Below are positions 9,353-18,104 of a stretch of 64,000 nucleotides of DNA, one piece after another. The notes beneath the pieces were generated by a model, which saw only the letters and a list, made by a program, of their open reading frames with translations, had not been told where the DNA came from and made no database searches. Where the stretch lies: the NCBI GenBank assembly GCA_938034415.1, contig CALHLE010000040.1, forward strand, positions 1 to 64,000, read 5' to 3'. Within the stretch, counting starts at the first letter, position 1. Every line of letters starts with the position of its first letter. Both the position numbers and the translations under genes were made by a program. Origin of the DNA: an uncultured Anaerolineae bacterium (GTDB taxonomy: Bacteria > Chloroflexota > Anaerolineae > J036 > Brachytrichaceae).

Positions 9353-10129
9353 TCAATCCAACAGGCCGAAGCGCCGGCGCGCCAGCAGCCGGAAGGTCTG
9401 AACGATCGTCCGCTTGACCGGCATCTTGGTTGCGCCCGGCTTGCGGTCGTAGCGCAGGATCATCGGCGCTTCGTTCACCGTCGCGCCGGCTAGGTGCATC
9501 TTGATCAGGATGTCCACCATGCACGCGAACCCGCGCTCGACGAACAGCAGGTCGCCGAAACGGTCGAACGCCTCGCGCAGCGCGCCGGCGCGGTAGGCGC
9601 GATAGCCGCACGAGTAGTCGCGCGCGCCGGGGATCGGATACACGATGCGGAACAGCCAGCTCAAGCCGGCGCTCAGCAGTTGGCGGTAGCGCGGGATGCC
9701 GAGCATGCGCGACCCGTGCTGGTAGCGCGAGGCGATCACCAGGTCGTTCCCCTCCTCGATCATCATGACCATGCGCGGGATCAAGCCGGGCAGATGCGTG
9801 TCGTCGGAGTCCATCGTGATAATCACGTCGTCGTCGCTCGCGGCGCGCGCCAGGGCGCCTTTCAGTCCGGTTTTGATTGCTTCGCCCAACCCCCGGTTCA
9901 CTTCGTGGCTGAGGATGTCGAGGCGGAGGCGGTGCGCATCTGCCGCCGCGCGGGCCAGTTCCGGTGTGCCGTCTGTGCTGCCGTCGTTGGCCAGGATGAC
10001 GCGCAATCCGCCGCCAAAGTGGGCGTCGGACACGGCCGCGATGCGGGCGAGCAACCGAGGGAGCGCGGCGGCCTCGTTGTAGGCAGGAAGGACGACGAAG
10101 ATCACGAAGTTTGGTTGCGGCGAAGCCAC
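9353..10129 (-). CDS. Family 2 glycosyltransferase, dolichyl-phosphate-mannose-synthase-like
   Basis: No ATG lies near the conserved start. GTG 10129 (VASPQPNFVIFVVLPAYNEA) gives a 258-residue protein of normal length for a DPM1-type GT2; the open frame to 10363 overlaps the divergent gene. Seen motifs are VVLPAYNEA near the N-terminus, LANDGSTDGT, MDSDDTHLPG (the DxD metal/nucleotide site) and CGYRAYR in the acceptor region. There is no C-terminal membrane anchor. It likely loads a sugar onto a polyprenyl phosphate. The divergent neighbour is a GT39-type transferase that uses polyprenyl-phosphate sugars, so the two could be donor-maker and user. Confidence 0.7.
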   Translation of the reverse strand: MASPQPNFVIFVVLPAYNEAAALPRLLARIAAVSDAHFGGGLRVILANDGSTDGTPELARAAADAHRLRLDILSHEVNRGLGEAIKTGLKGALARAASDDDVIITMDSDDTHLPGLIPRMVMMIEEGNDLVIASRYQHGSRMLGIPRYRQLLSAGLSWLFRIVYPIPGARDYSCGYRAYRAGALREAFDRFGDLLFVERGFACMVDILIKMHLAGATVNEAPMILRYDRKPGATKMPVKRTIVQTFRLLARRRFGLLD

Positions 10130-10148
10130 AGGCTGATTGCCGGAGCGA

Positions 10149-10154
10149 ATTCTA
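10149..10154 (-). promoter_or_regulatory. -10 box TAGAAT for the GT2 gene
   Basis: TAGAAT on the minus strand lies 19 nt before GTG 10129. It overlaps the short divergent control region shared with the GT39 gene. No clear -35 element is seen. Confidence 0.35.
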
Positions 10155-10167
10155 ACATCGCGGGTGC

Positions 10168-10173
10168 TATCAT
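10168..10173 (+). promoter_or_regulatory. -10 box TATCAT, leaderless start of the GT39 gene
   Basis: TATCAT ends 7 nt before GTG 10181, so the transcript would start at or within a few bases of the start codon. No Shine-Dalgarno is present. Confidence 0.4.
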
Positions 10174-10180
10174 CGTGCGG

Positions 10181-12127
10181 GTGATGACGCATCGGCAGGC
10201 GCGCGTCGCGGCATGCGCGTGTTGCGCCCTGGCATTTCTGCTGGCAACGTGGACGTTGGACGCGCGCGGCTTGTGGGGAGACGAGGCGTTCTCGGTGTGG
10301 GCAAGCAAACAGCCGGCTACGGCGCTCATCGCCGGCCTCGACGCGCAACCCCCGCTGTATCACCTATTGCTCGGCGCGGGTCGCCTGCTGTGGGGCGAGT
10401 CGGTCTTCGCGCTGCGCTACCTGTCGGTGTGTTGCGGCGTCTTGCTGGTGGCCGTGGGCGCGCAGCTGGGTCGGCTGATCGGCGGATCGAGCGCCTCGGC
10501 GTTTGCGGCGCTGTGGCTGGCCGTCTCGCCGATCTCGCTGTACTTTGCCCAGGAAGCGCGCATGTATGCGCCGGCCGCGCTTTTTGCCGGCGGCGCGATG
10601 TTGCTGGCCGTTGCGTCCCTCAAGCGCCGGGCGAGGACCGCAGGATGCGCTGCGCAGGGCGGGAGACGCGACGCGTCCTACGTCCTGCTCTCGCTCGGCG
10701 CGCTGTTCACGCATTACTACGTCGCCGGCGTGTTGCTCGTGAACGCGCTGGCGCTGGGGCTGGCGGCGTTGCGTTCGCGGGATGCTCGGCGCATTGTGGC
10801 CTGGTTGATTGCCCATCTTCTCATCGCGCTCGTCTTTGGCGCGTGGTTCCTAGGGCTGCAATCGCGCTATGCGTCGCGCGCCATCGCCGGGCGCGCGCGC
10901 ATCGTGCCGGCCTTCGAGGACATCGTGAGCGACTTCGGCGTGGGCGTCAACGGCCTGCTGTTCGGGATGCGCGCCGACGGCAGCCTGACGGCTGCGGCGC
11001 TCGCTTTGTTCGCGTTGGCCGTGGTCGGCGTGATCGGCTACTGGCGACGCGGGCAACGCGGCGACACCCGGCTTATCCTGGGCTGGATCGTCGCCTCGCT
11101 CGGCGTAGTGGCCGCGACGGCGGGGCGCTCCGGCATCGTGGGTGACTTCAACCCACGCTACTACCTCTTCGCGCTGTTGCCCCTGGCGCTGGCCGCTGCC
11201 GGCTGGGTCGTGCTGATCGAGGATGCCCTCCGGCGCGCCGTGCGCACGCCTGTCTCGCGTCGTGCGGTGCTCCCCTTCGCCTTTGTCATCCTCATCGCGC
11301 TTGCGCCGGCTGTTGTCGGCGATCTGCAATTGTTCGATCTGAGCTGGCAGAAGAGCCGCTACGATGCGATGGTCGGCGCTATTCGCGCGCGCGCGCAACC
11401 GAATGATGGCGCAGTGCTGGTCAACAGCGATCAGTTCCCGCTCCTGGCGTATTACGGGCCGCTCGACATGCCGGTGTGGATCGTCGGCAACGATACGCTC
11501 AACCGCGACCCGGCTTCGGTCGAGGCAGAGCTGTCGCGCTTTGCCGAGGGCAAGTCGCGCCTGTGGCTGGTGAACTATGGCTGGGCGATGGCGCTGCAAC
11601 CGCCCTCGGTGGTTGAGCAGGCGCTCAACCAGCGCGGCGCGCGCACCTATGCCCAGGGGTTTCAAGATGTGTCGTTGGCGCTCTATGACCTGCGCTTCGC
11701 CGCCGGAGATGCACCGGTGCGGCCGCAGCGCGTCCGCTTCGGCGGGCAGATTGCGCTGGTGGGCGTGCGTGGGCGCGCGCGGCTGTATCATCCTGGCGAG
11801 GCAGTCACGCTCGATCTCATCTGGCGGGCCGACCAAGCGCCGCGCGCCGATTACACCGTGTTCATGCATCTGCGCCGCGCCGATGACGGCAGCCAGATCG
11901 CCGCGTTCGACAGCCCGCCGGTGAATGGCGCTGCGCCGACCTCGCGCTGGACGCCGGGCCAGATCGTCACCGACACGCGCGCTGTGCCGATCCCTGCCGA
12001 CGCGCCGCCGGGCGAATACAACGTCGTGATCGGCTTATACCTGTATCCGACCTTCGAGCGCCTGACAATGGACGGCGGAGAGGCGACTGAACACATCGTC
12101 GAGCGCGTGACCATCCGCTTGCCCTGA
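10181..12127 (+). CDS. GT39-family (ArnT/PMT-like) membrane glycosyltransferase
   Basis: Starts are GTG 10181 or ATG 10184 (MTHRQARVAAC); the much longer frame to 9494 is antisense to the neighbour. The product is about 648 residues with roughly ten membrane helices in the first 400. The motif DARGLWGDEAFSVW near residue 27 contains the acidic pair typical of the first periplasmic loop in GT39 enzymes. FAQEARMYA near residue 120 is typical of this group in Chloroflexota. The last 150 residues form a soluble beta-rich domain (GEAVTLDLIW, YTVFMHLRR). It is predicted to move a sugar from a polyprenyl-phosphate donor to an outer-surface acceptor, with the substrate unknown. Confidence 0.75.
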   Translation: MMTHRQARVAACACCALAFLLATWTLDARGLWGDEAFSVWASKQPATALIAGLDAQPPLYHLLLGAGRLLWGESVFALRYLSVCCGVLLVAVGAQLGRLIGGSSASAFAALWLAVSPISLYFAQEARMYAPAALFAGGAMLLAVASLKRRARTAGCAAQGGRRDASYVLLSLGALFTHYYVAGVLLVNALALGLAALRSRDARRIVAWLIAHLLIALVFGAWFLGLQSRYASRAIAGRARIVPAFEDIVSDFGVGVNGLLFGMRADGSLTAAALALFALAVVGVIGYWRRGQRGDTRLILGWIVASLGVVAATAGRSGIVGDFNPRYYLFALLPLALAAAGWVVLIEDALRRAVRTPVSRRAVLPFAFVILIALAPAVVGDLQLFDLSWQKSRYDAMVGAIRARAQPNDGAVLVNSDQFPLLAYYGPLDMPVWIVGNDTLNRDPASVEAELSRFAEGKSRLWLVNYGWAMALQPPSVVEQALNQRGARTYAQGFQDVSLALYDLRFAAGDAPVRPQRVRFGGQIALVGVRGRARLYHPGEAVTLDLIWRADQAPRADYTVFMHLRRADDGSQIAAFDSPPVNGAAPTSRWTPGQIVTDTRAVPIPADAPPGEYNVVIGLYLYPTFERLTMDGGEATEHIVERVTIRLP

Positions 12128-12166
12128 GTGCTGGCCGCCTGTTATATTGGCGGCTTGCTCGCAGCT

Positions 12167-14131
12167 ATGTCGCGCATCAACCTTGCCTGGCTCGTCGCGC
12201 TCGTCTTCGCCTTGTCCATGTGGGCGGGTGCTCTCCCTCAGTCGTCACAACTTGCGCCGGCGCCGCCCGAATGGCGCTATCGCCGCCCGGTCACCCTCGC
12301 CAACGCCGGGCCGACCGACCTGCGCGACTTTCAGACGCGGGTGGCGCTCGACGCGCAGAATTTTGACTTTGACCTGGCGCGGCCCGACGGCGGCGACCTG
12401 CGCTTCGCCGATGAGGACGGCCGGCGTTACCTGCCGCACTGGGTCGAGCGCTACGATGCCGCCGCGCGGCGGGCGGTCGTCTGGGTCAAAACGCCCCACA
12501 TCCCGGCAGTGGGCCAACGAACCATCTACCTCTACTACGGCAGCGCGACGGCGGATGACCTCTCCGGCGGCGGGCGCACCTTCGAGATGTTCGACGACTT
12601 CGGCCGGCCCGGACTGGGCTACTACACTTTTGGCCCGCCGGTCACGGTCATGACGCGCACCGAAGCCTGGGAGACCGAGGCGCCGCACACCTTGAGCGTG
12701 GTGGAACTAAACCGCGACGGCTACCGCTACTGGGGCTACTACGGCCTGGCCGATTGCGGCGGCATTGGGCTGGCGCGCAGCAACGATTTGGTGAACTGGG
12801 TGAAGTGGCCCGAGCCGCTCTTGAATCGCGACGGCGAGCGCTGGCCGTCGGCGCAAAAGGTGGGCGATCGGATATACATGATCTACGACCGCGACCACTG
12901 CGGAGTGAGCCACCTGGTGATGCGCACCAGCGCCGACGGTGTTCACTTCGACTCGGCGTATCGCGTCGTCGTGCCTCAGGAGGCGGGCGTGCGCAACCAG
13001 AATCCGGCCCTGTTCCGCGACCCGCGGACCGGTATGTTCTACCTATACTGGTTTCGCGGCGGCAGCGAGGCCGGCTTCTGGCAGATCAAGATGCGCCGGG
13101 CTTGGAGCGTGGAAGGCCTGGTCAACCCGGCGTCCGAGCGGGTCTTGCTCGATGTGCCGTATGAGCTGGCCGCGCCCAACATGATGTTCCACGACGGCGC
13201 CTACTTCCTCTCCACCGAGGTGAACGAAAACGCTTGGAAGACAAAGATCTACGTCGGCCCATCGCCCGCCGGCCCGTTCGCCCCGCTGCCCGACGCGCCG
13301 CAGCTCAGCGACAACCAGGCCTGTTTGTTCCAGCACATCTTCGCGACGACGTTACACGCCTACATCTGCAAGGACACCGGCGCCGGCTGGGTGCTGAACC
13401 ATCGCAGCGCCGATTTGTCCGCCGGGCGCAGCGCCCGCCGTCAGCTCGACCCCGGCGTGTGGACTGCGCTGGGCGGGGCGTGGGCACCGATTGAGATAGA
13501 CGAGGCCATCGGCGCGCGCGTCGCGCTCGGCGCGAGCGGCGAAGGCCTGCTGATGACCGCGCTGCCGGGCAGCGACTACGTCTTTGAGGCGCGCGGCCGC
13601 CTGCGAGATCCCGCCGGCAAATGGGGCCTGGCGGTGCGCGTGCAAGATGCGCATAACCACTACCGCGTCGAAGTCGAGCGCGCCGCGGACGGCAACGCGC
13701 TCGCGCGCGTCTATCGCGTCGTGAACGGCGCGCGCGAGGTCGAGCTGGCCGGCGCATCGAACTTCGGCCTCGATCCGCTGGACTGGCTCAAGCTCAGCGT
13801 GGCCATTCGGGGGAACGAAATGTGGGTCAGGTTGAACGACGGGGACGAGTTCGCGGCAGCCGATCCTCAGGCGCGCTTTGCCGCGGGCCGCAGCGGGCTG
13901 TGGGTCGCCGGCAGCGCCCAGTTCGATGACGTCGTCTGGCGCAAGGTGGCCGCGCCTGAACCCGAAGCGGTGATCGGCGCGCGTGAACAAAACGATGCGT
14001 CTTCGTCCAACTGGTTGGGGCGCGATGAGGCTGCGTTGCGCGTCGTGGCCGATGCGAGCCATCGGCGCCTTACCTGGCTTGCCGCGTTGCTGATGCTGGC
14101 CACGCTGGGCTTCCGCCGCAGCCGGCGATAA
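12167..14131 (+). CDS. DUF2341/GH43-like five-bladed propeller surface protein with C-terminal anchor
   Basis: ATG 12167 was chosen because it starts directly before the signal peptide MSRINLAWLVALVFALSMW. GTG 12128 and an in-frame TTG 12155, which lies 6 nt after TATATT, are alternatives. The 654-residue product shows a DUF2341 region (about 35-135, WRYRRPVTLAN, TIYLYYGSA). A glycoside-hydrolase-like propeller follows (about 150-430, ARSNDLVNWVKWPEP, NPALFRDPRTGMFYLYWF). Then come a concanavalin-like domain and a terminal hydrophobic helix plus RRSRR, which should anchor it with its bulk outside. It is likely a polysaccharide-binding or polysaccharide-cleaving protein. It follows the GT39 gene by 39 nt. 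Confidence 0.65.
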   Translation: MSRINLAWLVALVFALSMWAGALPQSSQLAPAPPEWRYRRPVTLANAGPTDLRDFQTRVALDAQNFDFDLARPDGGDLRFADEDGRRYLPHWVERYDAAARRAVVWVKTPHIPAVGQRTIYLYYGSATADDLSGGGRTFEMFDDFGRPGLGYYTFGPPVTVMTRTEAWETEAPHTLSVVELNRDGYRYWGYYGLADCGGIGLARSNDLVNWVKWPEPLLNRDGERWPSAQKVGDRIYMIYDRDHCGVSHLVMRTSADGVHFDSAYRVVVPQEAGVRNQNPALFRDPRTGMFYLYWFRGGSEAGFWQIKMRRAWSVEGLVNPASERVLLDVPYELAAPNMMFHDGAYFLSTEVNENAWKTKIYVGPSPAGPFAPLPDAPQLSDNQACLFQHIFATTLHAYICKDTGAGWVLNHRSADLSAGRSARRQLDPGVWTALGGAWAPIEIDEAIGARVALGASGEGLLMTALPGSDYVFEARGRLRDPAGKWGLAVRVQDAHNHYRVEVERAADGNALARVYRVVNGAREVELAGASNFGLDPLDWLKLSVAIRGNEMWVRLNDGDEFAAADPQARFAAGRSGLWVAGSAQFDDVVWRKVAAPEPEAVIGAREQNDASSSNWLGRDEAALRVVADASHRRLTWLAALLMLATLGFRRSRR

Positions 14132-14148
14132 TTCCGAAGCGTCGCATC

Positions 14149-15057
14149 ATGGAAGAGCACAATGGAATGCCGTCGTTGCCGCGACCGGATGCCCGCCCGC
14201 CGGAGGGATTGTGGCCGGAGCTGATCATCAACGGCGTTGAGCGCATCCATAACCACGTGATATCGCCCGACGGCCGGCGCGTTGCGTTCTACCGCGATCA
14301 CAACGGGCAGAGCGATCGGTTCACCATCGAACTGGACGCGAGCGGCGCGCCCAACTGGCCGAGCCGGCTGACGTTCGAGCGCGCCCACGTCAATTGGTGG
14401 GAGGACGAACCGCCGGCCTGGACGCCGGACAGCCATTTCATCATTTATGGCGCATACGATGATGACGTGAGCAACTTTTACGTCGTGCCCGCCGACGGTG
14501 GACAGCCGCGCCAATTGACCGAGCTGCGCTACGACGCATCCGAGCCGGCCGTGTCGCCCGATGGTCGGTTGGTCGCCTTCAGCACCTACAAAGATGGCGC
14601 ATCGCAGATCGCCATCGTGCTGTTTGAGGGCGGGTGGGTGACTGGGTTGACATACGGTGCCGATGAGTGCGGATCGCCGGCCTGGATGCCAGACGGATCG
14701 CGCATCATCTATCAGGCCTCGCCGCAGCATCAGATCAAGCAGACCGATGTTTATGCTGTCTCGCCGCAGGGCGGCGCGCCGGTGCGACTGACGCCGGGCG
14801 ACGGCGCGCAGTACTGGGCGCCCAGCACTTCGCCGGATGGGTCGCTCATCGCCATGTTGTGCAACCGCAGCGGCTACGACGAGGTGTGGCTGATGGCCGC
14901 CGACGGCTCTCGCCTGACCCAGCTCACCCACATCGGCCAGGACGTCGAGGACTTTGCGTGGGCAGCGGATGGCAAACGTATAGTAATCGTCGGCGGCGAG
15001 CAGGGCAACGATCCGCTCTGTTTGTTAATATTGATGACCGTAGAACAACGCGGTTGA
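14149..15057 (+). CDS. S9 prolyl-oligopeptidase family, N-terminal propeller part of a frameshifted gene
   Basis: This segment encodes the beta-propeller of an S9-type peptidase (acylaminoacyl-peptidase/DPP-like): repeated WD40-like blades such as VSPDGRRVAFYRD, WTPDSHFIIYGAYDDD, VSPDGRLVAFSTYKDGAS and TSPDGSLIAML. In this frame it stops at 15057. Homologous sequence continues in the next frame from about 15020 (FVNIDDRRTTRLSRPAG) to about 15168. It then returns to the original frame for the catalytic half at 15170-16020. One base is therefore missing near 15015-15025 and one extra base is present in the GGGGG run at 15165-15169. The intact protein would be about 624 residues, normal for the family. 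Either a recent pseudogene or two sequence errors. Confidence 0.75.
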   Translation: MEEHNGMPSLPRPDARPPEGLWPELIINGVERIHNHVISPDGRRVAFYRDHNGQSDRFTIELDASGAPNWPSRLTFERAHVNWWEDEPPAWTPDSHFIIYGAYDDDVSNFYVVPADGGQPRQLTELRYDASEPAVSPDGRLVAFSTYKDGASQIAIVLFEGGWVTGLTYGADECGSPAWMPDGSRIIYQASPQHQIKQTDVYAVSPQGGAPVRLTPGDGAQYWAPSTSPDGSLIAMLCNRSGYDEVWLMAADGSRLTQLTHIGQDVEDFAWAADGKRIVIVGGEQGNDPLCLLILMTVEQRG

Positions 15058-15169
15058 GTCGGCCGGCGGGGAATCACAGCGCGCCGCGATGGGTGCCCGG
15101 CAGAGATGCGTTCGTGATCGGATTTGACAGCCCCAGCCAGCCGCCCGATTTGTATCTGTGCGCCGGGGG

Positions 15170-16020
15170 CAGGCGAGGAGCGCGCGCTGACCGACAGCGC
15201 GCCGCCGGCGCTGAAGAACTATCCGTTCGTTATGCCGATGCACATCGAATTCACCAGCTACGACGGATGGCCGATCCCGGGGTTTCTCTACTGGCCCGGC
15301 GCGCCGGATGAGAAGCAGGAGCGCGTGCGCGGCTTGGCGGCGATCGTCTATCCTCACGGCGGCCCAAAAAACGCTCAGTGTGACTTAGCGTGGGATCCCG
15401 TGCGGCAGTACTTCGTCGCCAAGGGCTATGTTATCCTATGCCCGAACTACCGAGGCTCGACCGGCTACGGCAAACACTTTAAGGAAGGCAACTTGTTCAA
15501 TTGGGGAGTTGGCGATCTACAGGATTGCCTGGCGGCGGCCGATGTGTTGATGCGCACGCCGGGGGTTGACCCCGAAAGGTTGGCGAGCTGGGGACAAAGC
15601 TACGGCGGCTATCTAACGTTGTTGGCGTTGGTGAAAGATCCGCAATATCGTTTCAAATGCGGTGTATGCTTATACGGCGATAGCCATTTGAAGACATCCT
15701 GGGCGTTGGGCGATCATTCAGGCCGCCAAGATTTGGAGTGGCAGATGGGACTGCCGAGCGATCGCGCGCGCGCGTATGAGATCGGTTCTCCGCTGAACTA
15801 CGTCAAACATATGCGCGCCCCCGTGCTGATCATTCACGGCGAGCGCGACGCGCGCGTGCATCTCAACGAGTCCGCGCAGTTCGTCGCCGCGCTGAAGCGC
15901 GAAGGCAAAGCGTTCGAGTACAAAACGTATCCCGACGAGGGTCACGGTTTCGCCAACCCGGCCAATGCGCTCGACGCCCTGCGGCGCATTGAGCGCTTCC
16001 TGGATTGGCATTTGATGTAA
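15170..16020 (+). CDS. S9 prolyl-oligopeptidase family, C-terminal catalytic part of the same frameshifted gene
   Basis: This half carries the alpha/beta-hydrolase domain. The nucleophile Ser lies in WGQSYGGY (GxSxGG), the acid in IIHGERDARVH and the catalytic His in DEGHGFANP. The oxyanion region reads YPHGGPKNAQ and is followed by NYRGSTGYG, typical of S9C enzymes. All three catalytic residues are present, so the domain itself is not degraded. No proper start codon lies at the beginning; the first in-frame ATG is near 15234 and would give a propeller-less fragment. The expected activity is cleavage of short peptides or removal of acyl-amino acids in the cytoplasm. See the N-terminal part for the frameshift evidence. 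Confidence 0.75.
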
Positions 16021-16057
16021 AGAACCAACAGAATCAAGAACCAAACCAAGAGCGAAG

Positions 16058-18013
16058 ATGAAGAAGAGAACCTTTGGTAACCCACCGGGCCTTCTCTGGC
16101 GTTTGGTCGCTGTCGGCTCAATCGGCCTGTTCACGCTGACGGCCTGCTTGGGCGGCGCGGCCAAGACGCCCGAGATTAAGATCACGGCTCCCGAACCGAA
16201 CGCTCAGTTGAGCGTAGGACAGAGCATTGCGATCGTCGGCACGGCGACCGGTGATGCGATCTCACGCGTGGATGTGATCATTGACGGCACGACCTACGCC
16301 ACGCTCAACGCGCCCGATAAGTCAAAAGGCGTGCCCAGCTTCCCCATCAACGTGCCGTGGACGCCACTTTCGGCCGGCACGCACGCCATTCAGCTTAAGG
16401 CGTACGGCCCGCCGGACGACAAGCTGCTCACGCAGTCCGAGCCGCTCGTGCTGATCGCGCAAGCCGCAGCGGTGCCTGAGCCTCCGGCGGCGCCCGAGCC
16501 GACCCAGCCGGCGGCCATTCCGACGCAAGCGCCGCCTCCGCCCACGGCTGTGCCGAGCCAGCCCCAGCCGACGCCCAACGCCGGTGCCGCGACCGGCCAG
16601 CAACCCGCCCCGAGCGACGCCGGCGCGCCCAGCTTGACGGTGACCAATGAGTTCGTCAACGTGCGCACCGGCCCGGACGTGGTCTATCCCAAGATCGGCG
16701 AACTGAAGCAGGGCGAGGTGGCACCCGTGCGGGGCAAGAGCGCGGATGGCCGCTGGTGGCAAATCTCTTATCCGTCCGGCCCAGGGGGCGTGGGTTGGGT
16801 CATCAACGACTACGTGCAAGCCAACAGCGCCGCCGCCAATGTGCCCGTGGCTGCCGCGCCGCCGCGTCCGACATCGCCGCCGGTCGTCGTCCAGCCGCCG
16901 GCGACGCCGGTGCTGGTGCCAATCGTGACCCTGCCGCCACAACAACCTACCGCTCCGCCGCAAGGCCAGTTGGTGGGCGATAAGGGCGTGCTGCGTGTCA
17001 ACGCCAACCCGGTGCCGTCGGGCGCGACCGTCTTTGCGAGCTGGAACATCCCGAACTTCAAGAGCGGCGAATTCGACCGCGGCGACGGCCAGGGCTATCG
17101 CGGGCCGGTGGCCCAGGTCATGCAGGTGGACGTGCCCGCCGTCATCGGCCCGCGCACCATCCGCCTGCGCTGGGTGGACTTGAACAACCAGGTGTTCGAG
17201 GACGCCATCAACCTGAACGTCATCGGCGCGCCGCCGCAAGGCCAGTTGGTGGGCGATAAGGGCGTGCTGCGCGTCAACGCCAACCCGGTGCCGTCGGGCG
17301 CGACCGTCTTCGCGAGCTGGAACATCCCGAACTTCAAGAGCGGCGAATTCGACCGCGGCGACGGCCAGGGCTATCGTGGGCCGGTGGCCCAGGTCATGCA
17401 GGTGGATGTGCCCGCCGTCGTCGTTCCGCGCACCATCCGCCTGCGTTGGGTGGACCTGAACAACCAGGTGATCGAGGACAGCATCACCATCAACGTCATC
17501 GGCCAGGGGGCCCCGAGCACGAGCGGGTATCCGGACTGCAACCCCAGCAATCCCGACTGGCAGGCCAACAAGCCCGGCAACCCGAGCAACTGGACGTTCT
17601 GCAAGCGCAAAGATCCGGAGTATGTGGGCGAATCGCCGGGCAACATCGCCTATGTGCCGCGCAACGATAAGGTGTACACCATGGCCTGGGAAGTCTACGG
17701 CGCGCGGGCGATCTACTTGGTGTTCGAGCCGAATAGCAGCCGAGGGCCGGCGGGTCCGCTGGATCAGCCCAACCTGTCGCGCCCGACCACCGGCACCGGC
17801 CCGGTCTCGTTCCGCAGCAACGAATTTGCCGATGGCTGCTACAAGATCACCCTGCGCATTGACACCAACGCCGGCGACCGCGCCGACTTTGGGGAGAAAT
17901 TCTTCTGCGTCAATGTCGGCCCGCCCGGCGGCGGAGGAGGTGGAGGAGGCGGCGGCGGCCCGACGCCGACCCCATCCCCGACGCCGACCCAAGGCCCGAC
18001 AGCAATGCCATAA
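16058..18013 (+). CDS. Lipoprotein with Ig-like domain, bacterial SH3 domain and two near-identical tandem domains
   Basis: ATG 16058 follows GAGCGAAG closely. The 651-residue product has a lipoprotein signal with lipobox LTAC (Cys at about residue 29), so it should be lipid-anchored on the outer face. An Ig-like domain follows (about 35-135, NAQLSVGQSIAIVGTA), then a Pro/Ala linker and an SH3b domain (about 190-245, FVNVRTGPDVVYPKIGEL, GRWWQISYP). Two about 92-residue domains (GVLRVNANPVPSGATVFASW...) are almost identical to each other. A Cys-containing domain and a Gly then Pro/Thr tail end the protein. SH3b domains often bind peptidoglycan. A perfect palindrome lies just after the stop. 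Confidence 0.7.
   Translation: MKKRTFGNPPGLLWRLVAVGSIGLFTLTACLGGAAKTPEIKITAPEPNAQLSVGQSIAIVGTATGDAISRVDVIIDGTTYATLNAPDKSKGVPSFPINVPWTPLSAGTHAIQLKAYGPPDDKLLTQSEPLVLIAQAAAVPEPPAAPEPTQPAAIPTQAPPPPTAVPSQPQPTPNAGAATGQQPAPSDAGAPSLTVTNEFVNVRTGPDVVYPKIGELKQGEVAPVRGKSADGRWWQISYPSGPGGVGWVINDYVQANSAAANVPVAAAPPRPTSPPVVVQPPATPVLVPIVTLPPQQPTAPPQGQLVGDKGVLRVNANPVPSGATVFASWNIPNFKSGEFDRGDGQGYRGPVAQVMQVDVPAVIGPRTIRLRWVDLNNQVFEDAINLNVIGAPPQGQLVGDKGVLRVNANPVPSGATVFASWNIPNFKSGEFDRGDGQGYRGPVAQVMQVDVPAVVVPRTIRLRWVDLNNQVIEDSITINVIGQGAPSTSGYPDCNPSNPDWQANKPGNPSNWTFCKRKDPEYVGESPGNIAYVPRNDKVYTMAWEVYGARAIYLVFEPNSSRGPAGPLDQPNLSRPTTGTGPVSFRSNEFADGCYKITLRIDTNAGDRADFGEKFFCVNVGPPGGGGGGGGGGGPTPTPSPTPTQGPTAMP
16955..17506 (+). 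repeat. 276-bp direct tandem duplication inside the SH3 lipoprotein gene
   Basis: Two copies, starting at 16955 and 17231, share long identical runs in DNA, for example the segment from CCGCCGCAAGGCCAGTTGG onward. They differ mainly in their last third, where VIGPR becomes VVVPR and FEDAINLNV becomes IEDSITINV. The period of 92 codons keeps the frame. This is a recent in-frame domain duplication. Confidence 0.9.
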
Positions 18014-18027
18014 AGCGTAGTAGGAAA

Positions 18028-18063
18028 GCTACTGGCGGGTGGGGCGCCCCACCCGCCAGTAGC
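18028..18063. terminator. Perfect 36-nt palindrome between two secreted-protein genes
   Basis: GCTACTGGCGGGTGGGGC is followed directly by its exact reverse complement. It lies 15 nt after the lipoprotein stop and before the ribosome site of the next gene. The strong GC stem suggests a terminator or mRNA-end stabiliser, although no T tract follows. Confidence 0.5.
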
Positions 18064-18104
18064 GATGCCGCAAGCGCCCCATTCCGCATGAGAGGAAGCA
18101 TGTG

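Noticed and set aside
15010-15175. Programmed frameshift in the S9 peptidase gene
   Set aside because: Two shifts of opposite sign are needed and there is no slippery heptamer plus structure; indel mutation or sequence error is simpler.
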